Below, piece by piece: positions 26,530 through 38,200 of a stretch of 64,000 nt of DNA. The stretch spans positions 2,232,001 through 2,296,000 of the forward strand of contig NC_060017.1 in NCBI RefSeq assembly GCF_021134715.1. Reading direction: 5' to 3'. The notes below the pieces were generated by a model, which was given only the letters and a program-made list of their open reading frames with translations, made no database searches and was not told where the DNA came from. Source of the DNA: Daphnia pulex. Taxonomy: Eukaryota; Arthropoda; Branchiopoda; Diplostraca; Daphniidae. Positions within the stretch are counted from its first letter, which is position 1. Every line of letters begins with the position of its first letter. Both the position numbers and the translations under genes were made by a program.

Positions 26530-28811
26530 ATGGCTGAATCGTGCACAATGAGTGGTGGATGTGTGATGTTTCAACAAGCTGATCTGGCCAGCAGTGCTTT
26601 CCCTGTTTTCGAAGATATTCGAAAACAAGGGAAGCTATGCGACGTCACTATTAAAGTGGACGACAAACTATTCAGCGCCCATCGTATAGTGCTGTGTGCT
26701 ACCATTCCTTATTTTAATTCCATGTTTACAATTGATATGGTAGAGAGTAGACAAAGGGAAGTTGAGGTACGAGTTTATGACTTTAGCATTGTGACAATGT
26801 ATTACTTTTGCAAAAAATTATGTTTTTCCATTCAAAGGCTCCAAATAGCTAAATCAAAAGAAATGAAATGGGAACTCTTTTTTAATTAAGTTAACTCTTC
26901 TTTATTTATAGTTACTAAAAATTGTTTATAGTAACTTTTATTTATTTCAGGTACGAGGGATAGACCCTAGCGCGATGGAATCTTTAATACAATTTGCTTA
27001 CAGTGGAAAAATCACCATTCATCCTGGAAATGTCAACAATTTAATGATTGGAGCAGCTTATCTGCAATTGAATCAAGTTCGTGATGCCTGTGCCGACTTT
27101 TACAAACAGAGACTAGACTGTAAAAATGTTTTGAGTATTCAATCATTTGCTGAGACTCTAAGCTGTACAGACCTAGTAAAAGCAGCTGACCGTTTTCTTG
27201 AAAAGAATTTTACTCAAGTTGCAGAAGAGGAAGAATTTGTTAGTATAGATGTCAGTCAAATGCAGGAGCTTCTCAACCGAGATTCTCTATGCGTCACTGA
27301 AGAGGGGGCTTTTGAAGCTTTAATACGTTGGGTGAAGAAGGACTCCGAATCAAGATCTAAACATCTTCCCAACCTACTAGCCCAAGTTCGATTGCCTCTC
27401 CTTAGTCCAACTTTTTTGACGGACCGCGTTTCAAAGGAGGAATTAATTCGCAGCTGCCATCGTTGTCGAGATTTGGTTGATGAAGCCAAAGATTTCCACC
27501 TGCTTCCAGAACGACGTTCGATGTTCAAAAGCTATCGTTGTCGACCTCGCTGTTTTGCCGATGTGGTGAGAACTGACAAGCAAATGTTTTAATTCTTCAA
27601 TATTAACATATATTTATTTTATATATTATTTATTGTTTTGTTTTGTTTTGTTTTGTTTTTTTTAATTTCCAGTCGGGTCTTTTGTACGCTGTAGGAGGAT
27701 TGACGAAAGCTGGCGACTCTTTAAGTACAGTCGAAGTTATGGATCCTGTTACTGGCAGATGGAATCCAGCAGAAGCAATGTCTATACGTCGGAGTAGAGT
27801 AGGAGTCGCCATCCTCCGTAACAATTTATACGGTATAAAACCAAGCTGAATGTTACATAAATTGAGATTAATTGTAACTGTACATATTATATGTTCTGAT
27901 TGTTAGCTATTGGTGGCTACAACGGTGTTGACAGGCTTCAAACAGTCGAAGTTTTAGACGGACCCAAGCGAATTTGGCGTGGGATAGGTTCCATGAACTG
28001 CAAACGAAGCGCTGCTGGAGCAGCTTCCCTCCATGACTACCTTTACGTATGTATAATGAACCTCAAAAATCAATGTACAACAACAATTTGCCAATCGCTT
28101 GTCAAATTTGTCCGCAGGTTTGTGGCGGATACGACGGTGTTACTTCGCTCAACACAGTCGAGTCCTATGACCCCTCAACTGATTGTTGGAAATGTGTTTC
28201 TGCCATGAACAAACATAGAAGTGCGGCCGGAGTAGTGGCGTTTGACAATCACATATATGTTTTGGGTGGACATGACGGATTAAGCATATTTGATTCAGTC
28301 GAGAAGTATAATCCCCAAACTGGTCGTTGGACTCCCGGAGTCTCAATGCTTTCAAAACGTTGCAGGTTTTCACGATGTGGTTTTCATGTTAAATCCTTTA
28401 TCGTTTCAATATTTTTTTGTCAATTTGAAACACAGACTAGGAGTTGCTGTATTGGAGGGTAAGCTCTATGCTTGCGGCGGGTATGATGGTTCAACATTTT
28501 TGCGATCAGTTGAGGTTTTTGATCCAAAAACTGAGAAGTGGAACCATGTTGCCCCCATGAGTGTTACTCGTAGCCGAGTGGCGTTGGCAGCTAATGCCGG
28601 TCGTCTTTGGGCGGTTGGAGGATACGATGGCACTGCGTAAATATTCTTTACTTATGTTCCGCTGATGAAATAAATGTAATTTTTTTTTCTATTTCATTTC
28701 AGAAACTTAAATACGGTAGAGGTCTATGATCCGAAGATTGACAAATGGAGTTTCGGTTCTTCAATGTGCGCTCACGAGGGAGGCGTAGGTCTCGGAGTAG
28801 TTCCTTTATAA
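26530..28811 (+). CDS. KLHL18: Kelch-like protein 18 (CUL3 adaptor)
   Basis: BTB-BACK-Kelch substrate adaptor for CUL3 ubiquitin ligases. Seven exons: 26530..26766, 26951..27565, 27673..27832, 27907..28046, 28118..28365, 28436..28636, 28703..28811. They sum to 1710 nt, giving 569 aa, close to human KLHL18 (574). The BTB domain begins around IRKQGKLCDVTIKVDDK (about residue 33). BACK follows and ends near CRDLVDEAKDFHLLPERR. Six Kelch repeats then run to the C-terminus, with YAVGG, YAIGGYNG, VCGGYDG, VLGGHDG, YACGGYDG and WAVGGYDG. The ending HEGGVGLGVVPL matches the family's C-terminal block. The start is the first Met of exon 1; a second Met lies eight codons on. Intron 2 carries a (TTTTG)n run just before its acceptor. 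Orthology rests on the whole-length match and the C-terminal block. Confidence 0.95.
27631..27660 (+). repeat. (GTTTT)n microsatellite next to a splice acceptor
   Basis: GTTTT units are repeated about five times in KLHL18 intron 2, ending about 12 bp before the acceptor AG at 27671-27672. They form a large part of the pyrimidine-rich tract of that intron. Confidence 0.9.
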
Positions 28812-29477
28812 TCCCATTGTTCAATTGAAACGAACTAATGAATATTTCTGATTTTAAACAAATTTTGATACTGTCAACGGCGACTTTTGAGCTTTTTTTT
28901 ATTTATAAAGTGTGTGACCATGTTGCAGCTTTTAGAAATGCAATGTTCTGCCATTCAATAAAACCCTACCATTATGGCATTATCCCAATTAAATTTTTTG
29001 CTCTAAAATCATTAAATCGTTTTCTACGGCGGGGCCGGACTTTATTTTAAAAATGAGTCAAGGGTGGGATTAGATCAGATTTAGCAATTTTTGAATTTAG
29101 ATCATGGTAAAACTGGTTCTACATAAGTACCGTGATAAGTGGAACTTTCTCTTGTTTGTGATTTTCTAAAATTTCTATCTCTATCTGCGTTTTTTATGCT
29201 CACCAGATGTCAGGTTAAGCAGCAGCAGAACCAGACGAGAGACGGAGAGAGTGAATTTCTTTTCTTTTAATGGAGGACTTTTAGGAAAATTTGTTCATTT
29301 AAATTAGGCATAATAGTTGTAATTGATTGAAGTTGTTGTTCAAAGGCGGTCCAGGACCAGTCCAGGACGTCATGGAAATCATCGAGTTTCATAGCATATT
29401 TAGTCATTATTTCTTATTTGGTTGTAACATTTTCCGAGCTAGGGCTGGCGCTACCAAGAACAAAACCTGACCAAACC
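28812..29477. promoter_or_regulatory. KLHL18-SMG5 intergenic region
   Basis: This 666 bp spacer lies between two plus-strand genes. It contains the KLHL18 3' UTR, with a candidate polyadenylation signal AATAAA near 28958, and the SMG5 promoter. No further gene is seen. Confidence 0.6.
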
Positions 29478-32476
29478 ATGGCAGACAAGAACCTCAATTC
29501 AAAGGCGAGAATGGCTTCGTCTACCAATAATGACACTATTAAAAAACTCATCTAGTAAACCTCTTATCAATTTTATTTTAATACTTGAATCCCAAACCAA
29601 AATTTACATCATTTTGGTTTTACAGCTCAGCTTCAATATTGGTGAAACAGTTAGATTCAGCTGTTGCCAAAGCTAGAGCATGCAGAGATCTATTTACTCC
29701 AGATATCATTGAGCTTCGAAGCCAACTTTCTTATCTCTGTGTGAAATCAATGGGAGCTGATCCAATCCAATGCCGACGTAGAGCTGAAGAACTTCTCTGG
29801 AAGAAGTGCTATTACGATGTGATAACTTCTACCAAAATTAATGGAAAGGTAATAACTATGCAAAATATTTTTAATGCCAATTACAGATTTAAAAAAAAAA
29901 AAAAAATTCTAGAAGTCACCCCTTACTTCAATGGAAAAACTTTTTATTGGATATCACATTGAATCGGGGATTGTAAAGTTTACTGAGCTTATGCAAGATG
30001 TTTGCCAAAAGCTAAAAAATGTGGACCCAGCCACAAAACTTACACTTCATGTTTTACCACTCTTGGAAGTTAAAATCCTTGATTGTGAAACACATAAAGA
30101 GTCCAAAGAAGAGTTAATGGAATCAGTCCAAAAGATTTTGGTTTGGTATGTTAAAAAATTTTGTCGTATACTTTGATTGTAGAAGCTAATCAAAATTTTG
30201 TTCAAAGGTTAGGAGATTTGTCCCGCTATAGAAATGATTTGGAAATTTCTAACAGTGTAATTACAGCAGAGCGCTTTTATCATCAGGTAGACAAACTAAT
30301 TATCACATGTGTTTTTCATGTCTGTCAACTTTTTATTTATTTAGGCAGTTCTTGTCAATCCTAGTATTGGTCTCCCTTACAATCAACTTGGGACTTTGAC
30401 TAGTCATGATCCTTCCAGAGGATGTGAATCTATATTTTACTATATAAGAAGGTACAATAGCACACTATTATGTTGCTTCTGTATGTATAATGTTAATACT
30501 TGTTTTTCTTTAAAGCATGAAAGCCTTAAAAATATTCCCTGGGGCTGAACCTAATCTTAAGGCTTTATTAGTACGTCTTGCCATGAACGAAGACAAACTG
30601 ATTTCCGCTTTTTCACAATTACTTCCAAAGTTAGTCTTTGTAGGCAAAGAAGAAAATACTTTTGAAGTAAGCCAAGTAAGTTGAACAAAAATTCTGGTTT
30701 CAATGTTTGTGCATTAATTAATTGGTTTTTAAAAGCTGTGTCAGGCGGCCTTAAGCGAAATTCAAAAACGACTCTGTAGCAGCGAAAATGAGAGTTGTAA
30801 CCAACTCTTGGATTTGGCTGCCTGCGTGGTGATGTGTACTGTAACTCCCGCTTCATCAAACCATAATCCAACAGCTGCAATCGCCTTCTGTTGTTCACTT
30901 TTCGCTCACGTTCTGAGCAAGTTTCAAGACATTTTCCATCTAAGCTCTGGGAATGCTGACCAACGTAATGGAAATAATGCAGATAAAGAGAAAGAGCCCG
31001 TCTCTGGGAGTAAAGAAGAAGCTGATGAAGATGAACTGAGTGACGAGGAGGAAGAAGAAACTAAGCGCGCTAAACTGAGAAGAAGAAAAATTGGATCTGG
31101 ATCGTCTGATCAAGAATTTTCAGAGGAAGAGATATTTTTAGAAAGTAACTCTGAGCAGGATTCTGAAGAAGAAGAAGAAGTTTTATCCGATTCTGGTTTT
31201 CATTCAGCTGAAGCTAAACTTGAACCGCTCATTGAAATCCCGTCAGAAGCTGTATCTCTTTTGCCGATTTTTAAACTCTTGACTGATTGGTTACAAGCCA
31301 ATGTTCAGGTTGTTCAAGTATCAAATCAATCCATTCGAAAAATGTGGGCAACACTAGCTACCATCCTCAACGTGTTTAAACGCTGTCAGAAAGAAGATGT
31401 TGATCAGTACCAAAAAGTTCCTTTAGAAGAAGATTGGAAGCTGTATGGACTGGATTCTATGAGCTTATTCCATGCTCAAATCGATTTTGAGTCTGTTCCT
31501 GCACCATCCAACATTTCAATTTTAAATTCTATTCGGATCGAAAGAATTCTCCAATTTGGCAATTGGTTGGCAAGTCAAGGCAACGAAAAAAGTTTCCGAC
31601 TGGAAAACGGAATTTACATGTGTCCATCCGAAGCAACTAAAGATGAATCCCAGGAACTGGGAATGAAAGCAGATCTCATGATGAGAAACATGGCACACTT
31701 GTGGTTGAAGTCAGAAGTACAAGAGCTTGAACGGAGACTCTCACCTCAATTCAAAAGAAAAAAAAAGACAAACTTCGATCTTTCCACTTTATCTTATGTC
31801 TATTTGGTACCGGACGTCTCTGCTCTTTCAGATTTTACTCACCTCATAAAACAAGTGATCAAAAGCCAAAAGCTGATTGTAGTAGTACCTGATATTGTCA
31901 TCTCGGAAATTGATCAACTCAAAGTATTTTCATTTACTTGATTGTTGATCTTACAGCATTTAATGATTTTTTTTTCTCTTGTTATACAGAGGGAAAGCTC
32001 TTCTGTTCGGGAATGCATTCGGTGGCTAGAAACCTGCTTTCGTACCGGCAATCGCTTTATTAGAGCACAGCGTCAAAACGAACACCAAGTCATCCCATTA
32101 TTGACTTATCCGAAACGAAAAGATAAAGCCAACTGGTGAGCACACGAGCCATCTTTCTTAACTCCTAAGTGCTATTGATAATGATTAACCTTCTGGTTTT
32201 CTTTAAGGACATTGTTCCAAATACTGGAATGCTGCTGTTACCTGGATACAAACCAGAGAAACGTTTATAAAACTAGCCAGAATTCGCCCATTGTACTGTT
32301 TTTGTCCGGCAACACGGCTGAAGACACGGATCAACAAACCAGAGGGATTTGTAATTCGATTGGTAAGCACACATTTCAAAAATTATGTTAACCGAAAATT
32401 AAACATCTTTATTTTAGGTGTTGAATTTAAAACTGCAAATTCGTTGATGAAGAAAAGTAAGACGAAAAAACGCTGA
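29478..32476 (+). CDS. SMG5: SMG5, nonsense-mediated mRNA decay factor
   Basis: Adaptor that binds phosphorylated UPF1 (with SMG7) and promotes decay of aberrant mRNAs. Ten exons: 29478..29554, 29626..29848, 29913..30145, 30208..30286, 30345..30451, 30516..30675, 30736..31923, 31990..32135, 32208..32362, 32418..32476. They sum to 2427 nt, giving 808 aa, shorter than human SMG5 (about 1016) because the middle is compact. The N-terminal 14-3-3-like/TPR region shows AEELLWKKCYYDVI, LGDLSRYRNDL and PYNQLGTL. An acidic Ser/Glu-rich linker lies around residues 360-430. The C-terminal PIN domain begins at YLVPDVSALSD (Asp653). The expected later acidic metal ligands are not evident (VLFLSGNTAED where active PIN proteins carry Asp), matching the known catalytic inactivity of SMG5 PIN. 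Exon 1 is short; its donor splits a Tyr codon, which restores the frame into exon 2. Confidence 0.95.
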
Positions 32477-32700
32477 TACCGTCATGTATAACATTGAATT
32501 ACGTATTACGTAGCCATATGTGTTTTGATTATTTGCTTGTATTGTAAGAAAAACATTTTGTTTCTCACTCTCCTCGAGTTTTAACCATGGACAATACTGA
32601 AACATCAAGAAGTAAACCGTAACTAAAATAATGAAGAAACCGTGGGGAAGTAACTTATGTTAAAACAAACACAAACAGCGCTGCCTTTCAAGTGAAGTAA

Positions 32701-34618
32701 TTAAGAAGTTTGAGTTTCAGCGTCACGGATTTTGACTTTTCGAATAACGGTACGACAACGACAATGATGAGTGCATCTACCGTTAAATTTCTTGCGAACT
32801 GAAGTTTTCCAAGAAGCAACGCTTTGTTTTCTTTTTCGAGTAGTAAACTTTGGATTAGCTTGGTTATTACTATTTTCATTGGCGTTTGTAGTTCCGTCCT
32901 GGGGATGAATGAGGGAATGAACAGGATAGGTTGTGACCATTTTGCTAGATGATTGGACTAGACTAATAGCTTCTTCTTTGCAATATTCGTGTTGCTCTGA
33001 TACAATTCCCTCTGTGATCACAACAGCGTGTTCTTGCTTAGGGGGCGACACGTATTTTGAGAAGTCCATTGACGACCCATTTGGAAATGATGTGCCAGGA
33101 ATAGAAGTATTCAAGTTAGAAGTCTCTTTCATAGGAACAACTGTGTTATTTACAATAACTTTCATTTTCTGAAGGGGAACGGATGAGGATGACGCAAATT
33201 GCACGCGCCGTTGTTGAGCAGGAGTGACGACTAACGGCGGAAACATCGACCAGTTTACTTGAGCAGAATTATTATGATTATCAACGTTCGATCCAATGGG
33301 AGTTGTTTGAGAAGGTATTGTCGTTTTTGTGTCGTTAATCGATGTGGAGCACGGCAAATACTGAAGGGGAGAATCTTTCATTCCAGGGATGCGTTGATCT
33401 TTTGTTGAAAATCCGACGAGGTTCTCCTGGTGTGTTGCTGTAGTAGTAGAGCCCAAAGTTGGTGTTGGGTAGTGAAAATGTTGGTTTACATAATAAGGTC
33501 TGGGAGTTGAACAACCGGCAATGGAGGTGACAAGGGTATCTTTATTGCGTGGTGCATACACGCTAGAATCGTCATACTGCTCTCTGGCTGGAGTCGAGAC
33601 ATTAGCTTGATTCTCTTCAGAAAAGTTCTTTACTCTATGCTCAGCTGTACTACTTTCTTGGTCAGAAGTATAGAAATGAACTTGTTTTCGTTGAGCAGGA
33701 GTGACGTCTACTGGAACAAACATTGAGCGATTTTTTGTTGAAGGAGCTTCTCGATTATCTGTTTGAGTTCGATTCTTAAAAATTGAGTTTTCTTGTATTA
33801 TGACTGGTTCGTCGGTAAGGGGTGTCAAGTACGGTAAATTGTGAAGGTTGGAATTATCCCAATTTTGTTGACAAAAACGTCGATCTTTGCTTGAATGTCT
33901 TACAGTGTTCTCGCGATGTATGACGGGAGTTAGAAAACTCAAATTTGGTGTTGAAGAGTAAGGATTTGGGTTGAGATAAGGTGGAGAAGGACATTCAACA
34001 TTTGAGTTGCTGAGAAATGAACTACATCCTGACGGTGAACTTTCTTGTAGTAAAAGAACCTCACCAGGGTTTGAATCCTCATAAAGTTCATTAACCTTGT
34101 GACTTAATGGAACTTTTGTTTGTTCCTCTTCAGATGTGCTTGTTATGTGATGCTCAGCTGTACTTTCCTGGTCTAATGAAACAGGACTATATTTTGTACT
34201 TATTGATATGTCATCATTGCCAGATCCTTCAGTATCTATATAGAGTAACACAATTATTTGAAATTTTTTAATCGAGTAATGTATTGATGTAGACCTGATG
34301 AAGATCCACAAGGAATGTTGTGAAATGGAGTTCCAATCCCAAAATGACGTATTGAGATATCATCATTTGAAACTGCCTCTACCTGCAAAATACATATTTA
34401 ATAAATACTCCCATCTTTAGTGTCATTAAATTGGCTGTTACTTTAGGAGGAATCATTGTAAACTTCTGTCCATTGATTGGGGAAATCTGACCGGTTTGTT
34501 CAAGATCGTCATGCTTCACGAGGTCAACGAGAATTATGCGACTCTGTTGTTGAAAGGCAGTTTTACGAATCTCAGTATTTAGCCGGAAACGGTGTTTGGA
34601 TCCACCACTCCAGTTCAT
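32701..34618 (-). CDS. Uncharacterised Ser/Thr-rich protein, possible REDIC1-like
   Basis: Three exons: 34618..34442, 34382..34295, 34235..32701. They sum to 1800 nt, giving 599 aa. No enzyme or membrane domain is visible; the chain is rich in Ser, Thr, Asn, Pro and Gln and probably disordered. Genomic 34191-33196 encodes an internal tandem duplication. The N-terminus starts MNWSGGSKHRFRL and the C-terminus is basic with a Cys/His cluster (GRCTHHCRCR) and ends RDAETQTS. From memory, vertebrate REDIC1 (C12orf40, a meiotic crossover regulator) begins MNWVGGSRSR and has a CDAGIQTE-type motif near its end. This shared pattern is suggestive but short, so no symbol is given. It lies tail-to-tail with SMG5 (224 bp apart) and head-to-head with raptor (643 bp apart). 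The gene call is firm because frame and splice sites agree; the function is unknown. Confidence 0.75.
33196..34191 (-). repeat. Intragenic tandem duplication in the 599-aa protein
   Basis: Two diverged coding units follow each other: 34191..33673 (173 aa) and 33672..33196 (159 aa). Matching landmarks in the same order: DQESTAEH versus DQESSTAEH; EEEQTKV versus EENQANV; RENTVRHSSKDRR versus QENLVGFSTKDQR; LHNLPYLTPLTD versus LQYLPCSTSIND; and RSMFVPVDVTPAQRKQVHF versus WSMFPPLVVTPAQQRRVQF. Confidence 0.85.
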
Positions 34619-35261
34619 TTCTTTTTACTTCAATGTGACAATTAGAAAGCGAATACACAATTATTCATGTAATTTTCAATGGCTTTTGGCTTTCAAAAGC
34701 GTCCTTCATGACCAAGAATTTTCATGGAAATTCGGTCTGTTTTGGCGCCGCAGCCGGCGCTATTGAAGAGACATCTGTTAAGAGAGGCGTAACCTCCTTA
34801 GTAACCAGAGTACCAGACAGACTTTTTCCGTAAATTTTGTTTTTGGTGACATTTAAGGGGAATGGTGGGCCAGAGAGTAAACATACTAAAAAAAACAGAC
34901 ACATGAATTATATATAAGTTTATAATAAGGAAAAAAATTGGGGTGTATACGATTACGAATTCTGTGGGCCTGTGGCGTGCCTGTGGCATGAGAATGATGA
35001 GATAGCTTCCATTTTATGTCGAATAGAAAATGGCAACCTTGTGTAGTTGTGTTGGATTCATTTTTTCGTCGTAAAAAATAAACCAAAATCCGTCTGCACT
35101 CACACAACAAGAGAAACAATTTGAATTCGTGTCGTAATAATATGAATATATTGTCACTTCCAGTCGGGTGAATGTGTAGCTCATCAAGAGTTCGTTTTGT
35201 TTTGTGGTTTTTCAGATTTATCTAAATTTTTGGATAAGAAATCTGATAAATCGTTGAATAG
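34619..35261. promoter_or_regulatory. Shared divergent promoter region, REDIC1-like gene and raptor
   Basis: This 643 bp sequence lies between two start codons that point away from each other. It must hold both 5' UTRs and core promoters. No TATA box is placed convincingly. Direct CTGTGG-type repeats (CCTGTGGCGTGCCTGTGGC) occur near 34970. The regulatory role is inferred from geometry only. Confidence 0.5.
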
Positions 35262-38200
35262 ATGACCATGTCGGGGGAGCTCTCGGTTTTCCAGCGTGCT
35301 CCATCACGTTCACCTTCTCCCGATGAACAGGGCCAAGATGAAGAAGATGAAGATTGGGCGATTGGATTAGCATTTTCTTCAGAAAGGCACACAGATAAAA
35401 TTGAAGGATTAGAGGATTGTGCTCAAAACTGGAGATTAAAGGATCGGGTAACCCATGCATTTATTAAGTTACCTTTCCCGTCCAAAATCAAAATTTAAAT
35501 AGCATTTTGTAATTTTTTCTCCACACAATTGTGCATGTACGGCTTAATAAAATAGGATTTCTTTTATTTTTTTTAAATTCAAGATGAAAACAGTAAGTGT
35601 GGCATTGATATTATGCCTTAATGTTGGAGTAGATCCTCCAGATGTAGTTAAAACTCAGCCCTGTGCAAGGCTAGAATGCTGGATAGGTATGTGATTTGTA
35701 AAGGGTTGTGTGTGTAGTGTTGTTGCTTTTTTAATGCAATTTTCCTCAATGTGTAGATCCTTTGTCTATGAGTCCACAAAAAGCATTAGAAGCAATTGGC
35801 ATCAACCTTCAGAAGCAATATGAGAGGTGGCAGCCCCGTGCTCGCTACAAGCAAACTCTAGATCCTACCGCTGATGAGGTACAACCGAAAAATTCTTGTT
35901 TGTTTAGAAAAGAATAATTGTGATTAATGTTGTAATTCATAAATGTCAGATTAAAAAAGTAACATCTACTCTCCGAAGAAATGCTAAAGACGAAAGAGTG
36001 CTGTTTCACTACAATGGGCATGGCGTTCCGAAACCAACTGCCAATGGAGAGATTTGGGTCTTCAATCGCAGTTATACGCAATATATACCGCTCTCGATTT
36101 ACGACCTACAAACTTGGATGTGGTCTCCGTCAATTTACGTATTTGACTGTTCAAACGCTGGCATGATTGTGGACGCGTTTCAACAGTTCGCGGATCAGCA
36201 TCAGAGGGAGTACGAACAACTGATGGCTCAATCAAGAAACACATTGCCTTCTCAGATGACACCACCTCCGAATTTCAAACAGTGCATTCAGTTGGCTGCA
36301 TGCGCAACTAATCAGATTCTTCCTATGAATTCCGAACTGCCAGCTGATATATTTACTGCATGTCTCACAACTCCTATTAAGGTAACTAGAATATGTTTTA
36401 AGATAAATTGGAAATTTAATGTACTATTCCATTTTTTCCCCTATATCAAAAGATTGCACTTCGATGGTTTGTTTTACAAAATACTTCCCGTTTGGTGCCC
36501 CGAATGACACTTGAATCAGTCGACAAAATCCCCGGGCAGCTTAACGATCGCAGAACTATGCTGGGTGAATTAAATTGGATTTTTACCGCTATAACTGATA
36601 CGATTGCTTGGAATTCACTTCCACGGGACGTGTTCCAGCGCCTTTTCAGACAAGATCTTCTTGTGGCTAGTCTTTTCCGGAATTTCCTTTTAGCAGAAAG
36701 GATACTTAAGTCGTATGACTGCACGCCAGTCTCTTGGCCAAAGTTGCCTCCTACGTCTCAGGTTATTAGGATTTAAAGTTACCTTTTCACATTATTTAAA
36801 TGTCTTATAATTTCGGCATTCTTTGATTTTAGCACCCAATGTGGTCTGCTTGGGATTTAGCTCTTGACATTTGCCTCTCACAGCTACCAGGCATTTTAGA
36901 AGGCAAGGAAACCTTCCAGAATTCCCCTTTTTTTGAGGAACAGTTGACGGCTTTCCAAGTTTGGCTTTCGCATGGGTCACAAAAGAGATCTCCTCCAGAA
37001 CAACTACCTATTGTTCTGCAAGTTCTTTTAAGTCAAGTTCATCGTTTAAGAGCACTTGAACTCTTGGGGCGATTTTTAGATTTAGGCCCTTGGGCTGTCA
37101 ATTTGGCGCTGTCGGTCGGCATTTTTCCATATGTTTTAAAGGTTTGCTTTTCTATTTTAATATGTTCTACTCGATAACTGAAATCTTCGTTTTAGTTACT
37201 TCAAAGTTCTGCGCGGGAACTGCGCCCATTACTTCTATTTATCTGGACGAAAATTCTTGCTGTTGATGTTACCTGTCAAGCGGATTTAGTCCGTGATGGA
37301 GGACACAAATATTTCCTCTCTGTTCTTCAAGATAATTCCGTGCCGGATGATCAGCGCACGCTGGCCGCCTTTGTGATTTCTAGAGTGGTCTGGAATCATC
37401 CTATCGGGCAGGATGCTGTTTCTCAAGTAGCTTTTATCTCGAATGCCCTGGAAATGGTCTATGAAAAGGATAAATTACTTAGACAATGGATCGTCATTGG
37501 AATTGGCTTAGCTTGGCACAATGCTATAGCTGCTCGTTGGTCGGCAATTCGAGACTCCGCTCATGAGAAACTATTTCCGTTGTTGCGAGATTCTGTTCCT
37601 GAGGTATTTACAACATTGTTGATTATATGACATTAAATCTGTCGAATTTCAGTCTTATTTGTTTATGTATGTTAAGGTTCGAGCGGCCACTGCTTATGCC
37701 CTAGGAACGTTTATCCATAGTGGAGGAAAGACGGAACGAAATGAACTTGCCAACAAAATTGATCACGCAGTGGCCTTACAACTGGTGAATGTTGTGAACT
37801 CGGAAGCTAGTCCTTTGGTTCGCAAAGAGGTATAGTAGCTTCTTTTCGCTTTGGGAATTGAATATTCGTTAAATTTAATTTTCTTTCTAAAGATCGTTGG
37901 CGCTCTCCAGTGGATTGTTTTGATATTCGAGTCCACGTTCATTCAAATGGCTGTTCAACAGATAGAAGAGGAAAAGAATAAAGACTCGAACAGTCTCTCT
38001 CCAAACGTGGAAGTAACGTTAACTTCTTCTGGTAGTCTACAGAGGCCCACGCGTCGTTCGCGGGCCTCCACATCCAATGCGATGAACCTAGGCACAAGTC
38101 CGGAACTATCAGATAGTGGTTTCACCCATTCCACAAACTCCGGGCATCCAGATCATATTAGACGAGCGGTTTCTATTTCCTCTCTCAGTAGCCTTAGTAA

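Noticed and set aside
32973-33172. Plus-strand open frame opposite the 599-aa protein
   Set aside because: Shadow of the coding strand. The minus-strand chain has consistent splice sites and a total divisible by three.
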